10,284 nucleotides of DNA from DAOTVD01 sp034437075 (lineage in GTDB: Bacteria > Chloroflexota > Anaerolineae > Aggregatilineales > J027), in assembly GCA_034437075.1 (NCBI GenBank), contig DAOTVD010000021.1:1-10284 (forward strand). The letters are read 5' to 3'. Shown in pieces: positions 4,891-10,284 of this stretch (positions are counted from its first letter, which is position 1; every line of letters starts with the position of its first letter). The position numbers were made by a program, and so were the translations under genes. A model generated the notes under the pieces. The model was given only the letters and a program-made list of their open reading frames with translations. It had not been told where the DNA came from and did no database searches.

Positions 4891-6528
4891 ATGCAACTCG
4901 AATTGCGCCATATCACCAAAACCTTTGGGCCGCTCAAAGCCAATAACGACATCAACTATACCTTTGAGGGTGGCAAAACATACGCCATTCTGGGCGAGAA
5001 TGGCGCCGGAAAAAGCACTCTCATGAAGATTATCGCGGGCTATCAGCCGCCTGATGCCGGTGGTACTTTGTTGTTAGATGGAATCCCCATCACCATCCAA
5101 AGCCCCAACGATGCCATTCAGTCTGGCATTGGTATGCTCTATCAAGACCCCCTCGATTTTCCATCCATGACCATCTTAGAAAATTACATCACCTTACGGC
5201 CCGATAGCGGATGGTTGCCCGATTGGGGACGGCATCGCGCGGACTTACTCGCTTTGTGCAAGCGCTTCGGCTTCGAACTAAACCCTGATGCGCTCATCGA
5301 AAGCTTGACCATTGGCGAACGCCAACAGCTTGAAATCGTGCGTCTGCTCTCGTTGGGCGTGCGTATTCTGATTTTGGACGAGCCTACCACGGGTATTTCG
5401 GAAGAACAGCGCGTGCGCCTGTTTGCCACATTGCGCCAACTGGCTACCCAAGATGGCCTGATGATCGCTATCGTGACTCACAAATTAGAAGATGTACATG
5501 CCTTATGCGATGAGATTCTCGTTTTGCGTTACGGTCGTGTGACGGGCACACCCAGCACCCCGATTGCATCCGCCGAGTTGGTGCGCTTGATGTTTGGCCA
5601 ACCACCAGCCCCCATCCAACTAGAGCGCGCTACGCTGGGCGAGCCCATATTGCAAGTGCGGGGTATAACGGTTCAGACACGTTATATCAGCATCGAGAAC
5701 ATCTCGCTTGATGTGCATGCGGGCGAGGTGATCGGCTTAGCGGGTTTGGATGGTAGCGGACAGGTCGCGTTTATGCGGCATTGCGCGGGCATTGGGCGCG
5801 TCAGTTGGGGCGACCATGTGATGAGCGGCTTGGTTTTTGTGCTTTTGGCGATCATCTTCGAGCGGCTTTTAGGCGTTTCGGAAACCGTGTTTGTGACAGC
5901 CTTGTTGGTGGTGGCAGCCGTGACGCTCTTACCGCTATTGAATGCGGTGTTTCACAATATGCACGCCGATGCCAATAGCATGCGCTTTCGGGGGCAATCC
6001 ACCGTCTGGAAAGCATATCGCGATTTACGGCAACGTGGTCTGGCGTATCTTTCGGCGGGGCGCCTAGAAGAAGGGTTGGTGAGCGGGCTAACGCTTACCC
6101 AACATATGGCCTTAATCATGCGTGGGCGTGCGCCCTGGATTAACTGGTTCGCGGCACGCCACAATATGCGTGCGGCCATCCAAACCTATGATATACGCGG
6201 TGGCCCGACCAGCCCCATACAGACGCTATCGGGCGGCAATCAGCAGCGTGTCGCACTGGCGTTGTTGCCCGATAATTTGCAATTGGTATTTTTAGAAAAT
6301 CCGACGCGCGGCTTAGACGTGAACAGCGCGCAAAATATTTGGGGCTTGTTATTGCGCCGCCGCGAACAGGGCACCGCGATTATTTTTAGTTCGCCAGACC
6401 TGGACGAGATTGTCCAATATAGTGACCGCGTGATGGTCTTTTCCAGTGGGAAGTACAAGCTCGTCGAAGCTCAGGCCGATATTAACCCGAATACGCTCGG
6501 CTTGCTCATCGGAGGCCAAGGCTTATGA
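4891..6528 (+). CDS. Double-NBD ABC transporter ATPase (BMP/RbsA type) with a hydrophobic insertion in NBD2
   Basis: This 545-residue protein energises the transporter. NBD1 is canonical: Walker A GENGAGKST (35-43), Q-loop Q85, signature LTIGERQQ (139-146), Walker B ILILDEP (159-165) and switch histidine H197. NBD2 is degenerate. Its Walker A reads GLDGSGQV (285-292) with no lysine, the Walker B end is LENPTRGLDV with E469-N470 in place of D-E, and serine replaces the switch histidine (IIFSSPDLDE). The signature LSGGNQQR (446-453) is intact. Some NBD2 degeneracy is usual in this family. Unusually, residues about 303-358 are extra compared with relatives and include hydrophobic stretches 310-323 and 332-354. 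Normal sequence resumes at about 361-396 (RGLAYL...LEEGL in place of GIAYVPEDR..EGL). The length exceeds the roughly 500 residues usual for the family. The gene's TGA overlaps the next ATG. Confidence 0.93.
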   Translation: MQLELRHITKTFGPLKANNDINYTFEGGKTYAILGENGAGKSTLMKIIAGYQPPDAGGTLLLDGIPITIQSPNDAIQSGIGMLYQDPLDFPSMTILENYITLRPDSGWLPDWGRHRADLLALCKRFGFELNPDALIESLTIGERQQLEIVRLLSLGVRILILDEPTTGISEEQRVRLFATLRQLATQDGLMIAIVTHKLEDVHALCDEILVLRYGRVTGTPSTPIASAELVRLMFGQPPAPIQLERATLGEPILQVRGITVQTRYISIENISLDVHAGEVIGLAGLDGSGQVAFMRHCAGIGRVSWGDHVMSGLVFVLLAIIFERLLGVSETVFVTALLVVAAVTLLPLLNAVFHNMHADANSMRFRGQSTVWKAYRDLRQRGLAYLSAGRLEEGLVSGLTLTQHMALIMRGRAPWINWFAARHNMRAAIQTYDIRGGPTSPIQTLSGGNQQRVALALLPDNLQLVFLENPTRGLDVNSAQNIWGLLLRRREQGTAIIFSSPDLDEIVQYSDRVMVFSSGKYKLVEAQADINPNTLGLLIGGQGL

Positions 6529-7637
6529 GCGCGACTTGGGAGGCCCTACGGCGCGGGGTAATTGTGCTTTTGCCGCTCTTAGGCGGCATTGTGGTCGCTA
6601 TGATCCTCATCAATTTGGTATTACGCGCCGAAGGCGTGACGCTGCAAGAAGTTTGGGACGCCCTGTATAGCGGCGCTTGGGAGCGGTCGAGCAGCCGGGC
6701 GCGCGTGATGCGCAATCTTTTACCTTTGTTGTTGTGTAGCGCGGGCTTATTGATCACCTTTAGCAGTGGCTTATGGAACATCGGCATTGAAGGCCAATTG
6801 ACGATGGGCGCTGTCGGGGCCTCGTTGGGCGCGCTATTTTGGGAATTGCCCAATCGTGAGCTACAACTATTTGCTCAAATGGGCACGGCTGTCGTCGCTG
6901 GTGGCGCGTGGGCCCTCTTGGCGGGTATCTTGCGCACGCGGGGTGGGGTCAACGAGATTTTTGGTGGCGTCGCGCTGAACTTTATCGCCCAATTGTTTTC
7001 AGCCTACTTACTTGCCGGGCCTTGGTCGCCTCCGACAGGCGGCACAGGCAGCCGTACGTTACCCTTCGATCAAGAAAAATTGCTCCCTGCGGCTATAGTT
7101 GAGCGCGCATTTGTCAGTTACGAGGCCATCGCTATCGCGGTCGTGGGATTTTTGTTGGTGGCGTATATCTTATACTTCACGCGCTTTGGCTTGCAACTCA
7201 AAGCCATAGGCCGCAGCATGGCCTCGGCAGAGGCGCTCGGTATCCCGGTCGAGCGCAATATTTGGTTGTCGATGGCATTATGCGGTGCCTTGAGTGGCTT
7301 AGGTGGCGCGATCATCGTCTTGCATCCACCGACGGGGCAATTGCAGGCCAACGCTTCGGGCGGCATCGGTTTTTTGGCGTTGTTGGTGGTTTTGTTGGCC
7401 AGCATCCGCCCTTGGTTGGTGCCGATTATCGCGTTTGCGTTTGCGTTTCTGAACACCGGCGCGCAGCGGGTCGAGTCCTCATTGCGGCTTGATTCGTCTT
7501 TGGTGAACGTCTTGCAAGGGGTGCTCGTGTTGGCCGTGTTGTTGTTCGATGGTGTGCGTCAACAGATCGAACATCAGCAGGAACGTCGTCGGGTTGCGGC
7601 GCAGTCGGCGAGTATGGCGGAGGATCAACAGCTATGA
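6525..7637 (+). CDS. ABC transporter permease 1 of the BMP system (BPD_transp_2 family)
   Basis: This 370-residue polytopic membrane protein is the longer of the two permeases, equivalent in position to NupP/YufP of Bacillus. I count about ten hydrophobic segments, including residues 11-33, 65-83, 118-136, 201-218, 247-266, 281-298 and 327-341. The family motif WNIGIEGQ (84-91) follows the second segment. The cytoplasmic coupling loop LKAIGRSMASAEALGIPVER (225-244) should contact the ATPase. It starts with an ATGA overlap with the ATPase gene and has GGAGG at 6511-6515, nine bases upstream, inside that gene. The C-terminus is a charged cytoplasmic tail (QQIEHQQERRR). Together with the next gene product it should form the substrate channel. 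Confidence 0.92.
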   Translation: MSATWEALRRGVIVLLPLLGGIVVAMILINLVLRAEGVTLQEVWDALYSGAWERSSSRARVMRNLLPLLLCSAGLLITFSSGLWNIGIEGQLTMGAVGASLGALFWELPNRELQLFAQMGTAVVAGGAWALLAGILRTRGGVNEIFGGVALNFIAQLFSAYLLAGPWSPPTGGTGSRTLPFDQEKLLPAAIVERAFVSYEAIAIAVVGFLLVAYILYFTRFGLQLKAIGRSMASAEALGIPVERNIWLSMALCGALSGLGGAIIVLHPPTGQLQANASGGIGFLALLVVLLASIRPWLVPIIAFAFAFLNTGAQRVESSLRLDSSLVNVLQGVLVLAVLLFDGVRQQIEHQQERRRVAAQSASMAEDQQL

Positions 7638-8614
7638 ACGAACAACTCATCAATACACTGGCCGAGATCGTCCGTTCTGCTGCGCCCTTACTCATTGCTG
7701 CACAGGGCGAGCTCATTACCGAACGGGCGGGCGTGGTCAATTTGTCCTTAGATGGTACGATCTTGCTATCGGCGATGGCGGGTTTTGCTGTCGCATTAGA
7801 GACGGGCAGCACTGAAACCGGCATCTTGGCGGCCATGATCGTGGGTATGGTTGTGGCGCTCATCATCATCCTGACCAACATTACACTCGGCGTGAATCAG
7901 ATTGCCGTGGGCTTTGTACTGACCATCTTATGCGCCGATATGAGCACTTTCCTGGGGCGTGATTACGCCAATTTGCCGGGCGGGGATGTCGAGATTCCTT
8001 ATGTTCCCGTGCCCCTTTTGGCAGATATCCCCGTGATCGGCCAAATCTTTTTCCAGCATAATTTAATGGTCTATTTTAGTTTTGTGCTGACCTTCGTGCT
8101 GTGGTTCTACATCTATCGCACGGGGCCAGGGCTGGGTTTACGGGCTTTGGGCGAACGACCCGCCACGGCATATGTACGTGGCGCGCGGGTGCAACTCATG
8201 CGGGTGGCCTATGTAGCGATTGGCGGCTCATTAGTCGGCTTAGCGGGCGCGGCTTATTCGCTGGATGTGCAGCTTGGTTGGCGCGAGGATTTGACCCTGG
8301 GCCAGGGTTGGATCGCGCTTGCGATTGTCATCTTCGGCACCTGGAAGCCTTACCGCATCCTGTTCGGGGCCTATCTCATCGTTGGCTTACGGGCATTGGC
8401 ACTTTATTTGCAGCGCCAAGATCAGTTGACATTGCCTGTGCATGTCATCAACATGACACCATGGTTCTTGATGTTGCTAACGCTGATGTTCGTGGCGAGT
8501 GGCTTCGCAGAACGATTATTGGTTTTTGTGCCGCCGCCTTGGCGACCTGCGGCGCGGCGCTTCTTGCGCTCCGACCCGCCCGCCGCACTTGGCACGCGCT
8601 TTGTACGCGATTAG
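7634..8614 (+). CDS. ABC transporter permease 2 of the BMP system (BPD_transp_2 family)
   Basis: This 326-residue membrane protein is the shorter permease, equivalent to NupQ/YufQ. The N-terminal motif ITERAGVVNLSLDG (28-41) is the family counterpart of LSERAGVVNIGLEG. The coupling loop GLRALGERPATAYVRG (168-183) and GWIALAIVIFGTWKP (225-239) are also typical. About eight hydrophobic segments are visible. The start overlaps the preceding stop as ATGA, with GGAGG at 7619-7623 ten bases upstream, so the two permeases are probably translationally coupled. The tail after about residue 300 is basic and proline-rich. It is the last gene of the operon; no clear U-tract terminator follows before the MITE. 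Confidence 0.92.
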   Translation: MNEQLINTLAEIVRSAAPLLIAAQGELITERAGVVNLSLDGTILLSAMAGFAVALETGSTETGILAAMIVGMVVALIIILTNITLGVNQIAVGFVLTILCADMSTFLGRDYANLPGGDVEIPYVPVPLLADIPVIGQIFFQHNLMVYFSFVLTFVLWFYIYRTGPGLGLRALGERPATAYVRGARVQLMRVAYVAIGGSLVGLAGAAYSLDVQLGWREDLTLGQGWIALAIVIFGTWKPYRILFGAYLIVGLRALALYLQRQDQLTLPVHVINMTPWFLMLLTLMFVASGFAERLLVFVPPPWRPAARRFLRSDPPAALGTRFVRD

Positions 8615-8638
8615 GGTAATGATAACGGGAATCCCGGA

Positions 8639-8820
8639 TAAGGCTTTTCCAAGTATTTAACTATGCCGCTTGCTTTTGTCGAAAAGGATACCGGCTTGAT
8701 TTTACCCCCCTCTAGCTCCCCCCGAATTCGGGGGAAGAACTTACTCATGCGCATCATAGCCCCTCCCTGAATTCGGGGATGGGGATGGGGAGGGGTAATT
8801 ATTTTTCTGGAAAAGCCTAA
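8639..8820 (+). mobile_element. MITE-like element, copy 2 (176 bp plus 3-bp target duplication)
   Basis: The element spans 8642-8817 and is flanked by TAA at 8639-8641 and 8818-8820. It has the same 10-bp terminal inverted repeats as copy 1. By eye the two copies differ by five substitutions and one single-base insertion, all in the right half; the left 80 or so bases are identical. The central palindrome is slightly shortened here (16 bp, 8719-8734). The orientation is the same as copy 1. It sits 24 bases after the permease 2 stop codon, where its hairpins could also help end transcription. Confidence 0.8.
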
Positions 8821-8985
8821 AACCCTTTGTTAACCCATAGTGACCTTTCGTGGCCACTTAACAAGGGGCTTCAGCCCCTTGAAAGTATCGCCATAATAGC
8901 GATGAAAGCCAGAAGCTAACGACCCCGCACAAGCCCAAGACCGTCCGCTGCTGTCAAGTTGTATAGTTCGCGACAAGCAGCGCGG
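8821..8985. other. Intergenic region between convergent genes
   Basis: No gene is seen. It separates the end of the plus-strand operon and its MITE from the stop codon of the minus-strand membrane gene. It contains the perfect hairpin at 8862-8881, an imperfect AGTGACC/GGCCACT stem-loop just before it (about 8839-8858), and a small ATCGC/GCGAT inverted repeat near 8890. Confidence 0.5.
8862..8881. terminator. Perfect hairpin between convergent genes, possible terminator
   Basis: CAAGGGGC pairs perfectly with GCCCCTTG around a TTCA loop. It lies between the convergent operon and membrane-protein gene, a usual place for a shared terminator. No strong T-tract follows on either strand, so termination is a guess; it may instead be one of the region's dispersed palindromes. 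Confidence 0.4.
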
Positions 8986-10284
8986 TCAGCGCGCCAAGAT
9001 CAGGCGCTGTGCTGGGGTGCGCCATGCGGCATGAATCCGGGCGTGGGGATTATAGCCATCGGGTTGAATGCCGGGCGGCAAATGTTCACTTGGAAAGCGC
9101 TCCATGATGCGCAGGCCCTCCGGCGCACATTCTACAACGACCAATTGATCATAATTAAAGCCAGCCGATGTGGTAGTGCTTGCCACAAAACCATCACGTT
9201 CTTCGGGCGGATACGGCACATGCATCGCAACCCCTTGAGCGGTATAGGACTGATCGCGCAAGCGACCAATATACACCGGATTGTCGGCGTATTGCTTATA
9301 CAAGTAGCCAAAGCCCCAGGCCAGATCGAAATTCAGGGCATAGCCTGCCGGGGTGTCGGCGTCGTGGCAGCCCGTTGTCAGCACTAGCGTGTCGGCTTCT
9401 AGGGCAGGAGCTAGAGTCGTCAAGTCGCGATAAAATAGTGTGCGGTTGTCAAAAGACGCCCATTGCGCCCAATAGTCGCTCATATCGGTGTGCCACTGCC
9501 CGCCCACCAACAGCCCCAGCCCACACAGCACGCCCAAGCTATGGGCGGGTTGGATAGCCAAGCGGCGCGCTAGCACTGTCACCGCCAGGCCCGCCAGGGC
9601 GACCCACACCAGCGCAGCACCAAGCCCAGGAAAAAATTGGGCGCGGTCGAATTCGGCGATGCCAGCGTAAATGAAAGGGGCCGCTGTCAGCGCCATGATG
9701 CCGATGCCCACGAGCGCCATTAACCCCAAATGGGGCAGGCTGGGCAAGGTCATTAAATGACGGTAGCGGCGCATGAGTAGCCACCAGCCACAAGCAAACA
9801 CCACCAGTAACAATACTATCTGAAAGCGCGCGTCCAAGGGAGTTTCGGCAATACGTGTCAATGGAAAGGCGTTATTCAGGAATATTTCTGTCTCTTGTCG
9901 GAGGTCTGAGAGGCGAATGGGCTCTCCTGGTGTGCGATGGAATGTCTGATAATGTGACGTTTCATCCCTACGTAAAAATGGGATGAGGAACTGCGCAAAG
10001 CCTATGCTCGTGGCCCCCCACCAGCCCAACGCCAGCCCCAACGATTTCCGACCCCGCTCACCTGCCAGCCACAACAACCCAGGTATAATGTATAAAAGTG
10101 GATTCAAGCCTTCGTAACTGCGCGAGGCAAGATAGGCTAGCACGGCGGCCAATATGCCCACACCTACGGCCCGCCAAGCCCCTAAACGCGCTGCTATCAA
10201 TAGCAGCACCGCGCCCCACACGATCAGCATCAACGAAAAAGCATACGGATATAGCCACATCATGACAAAGTTTCTGTTACTTGG
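8986..10284 (-). CDS. Polytopic membrane protein with soluble C-terminal domain, 5' end outside the window
   Basis: I do not recognise a named family. From the first ATG near the edge (10261-10263) there are 425 residues, but the frame stays open to the window edge with no stop upstream, so the true start may lie outside. About eight hydrophobic segments are visible, near residues 8-25, 31-48, 54-68, 74-97, 146-165, 177-199, 210-232 and 241-255. Between the fourth and fifth is a polar loop of about 48 residues. A soluble domain of about 170 residues follows the last segment; it contains ADTLVLTTGCHDADTPAGY and VYIGRLRDQ. This layout of many helices plus a C-terminal extracytoplasmic domain resembles membrane glycosyltransferase-like (GT39/PMT type) proteins, and the piece seen could be the back half of one. 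The usual N-terminal catalytic loop is not in view, so this is weak inference. Confidence 0.75.
   Translation of the reverse strand, partial: PSNRNFVMMWLYPYAFSLMLIVWGAVLLLIAARLGAWRAVGVGILAAVLAYLASRSYEGLNPLLYIIPGLLWLAGERGRKSLGLALGWWGATSIGFAQFLIPFLRRDETSHYQTFHRTPGEPIRLSDLRQETEIFLNNAFPLTRIAETPLDARFQIVLLLVVFACGWWLLMRRYRHLMTLPSLPHLGLMALVGIGIMALTAAPFIYAGIAEFDRAQFFPGLGAALVWVALAGLAVTVLARRLAIQPAHSLGVLCGLGLLVGGQWHTDMSDYWAQWASFDNRTLFYRDLTTLAPALEADTLVLTTGCHDADTPAGYALNFDLAWGFGYLYKQYADNPVYIGRLRDQSYTAQGVAMHVPYPPEERDGFVASTTTSAGFNYDQLVVVECAPEGLRIMERFPSEHLPPGIQPDGYNPHARIHAAWRTPAQRLILAR

Overview
This window looks like chromosomal DNA of a bacterium of the Chloroflexota (Anaerolineae-like). This is inferred from gene content, not from a marker gene. 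It holds a secreted FAS1/DUF4397 protein, a four-gene BMP-type nucleoside ABC transporter, a large polytopic membrane protein with a soluble C-terminal domain, and many GC-rich palindromic repeats of the kind common in that phylum. No rRNA, tRNA, CRISPR array or complete insertion sequence was found.

Layout. Positions 1-838 are non-coding and hold several palindromic repeats, a possible promoter and a strong ribosome binding site. Positions 839-2443 encode a secreted FAS1-DUF4397-FAS1 protein, followed by an intrinsic terminator (2502-2541). A 175-bp MITE-like element (2652-2826) comes next, with a perfect 3-bp target duplication. Minus-strand debris follows: a 77-codon ORF of unknown function and an internally deleted transposase relic. 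Positions 3568-8614 are a plus-strand operon: BMP-family substrate-binding protein, double-NBD ATPase, and two permeases. Both permease starts overlap the preceding stop as ATGA. A second, nearly identical copy of the MITE lies just after the operon (8642-8817). A minus-strand membrane protein gene fills the rest and runs off the right edge of the window.

How the genes work together. The BMP protein should capture a nucleoside-like ligand outside the cell and deliver it to a channel made of the two permeases, driven by the ATPase. A hairpin plus U-tract between the binding-protein and ATPase genes (4835-4871) looks like a partial terminator that would make binding protein in excess over the membrane complex. 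The FAS1 protein is separately transcribed and probably concerns cell-surface adhesion or matrix.

The most unusual observation is in the ATPase. Its second nucleotide-binding domain carries about 55 extra residues, containing one or two hydrophobic membrane-spanning stretches, between a degenerate Walker A and the region where Q-loop-side sequence resumes. The second is the pair of same-orientation MITE copies, each with its own TWA target duplication, bracketing the whole transporter locus.
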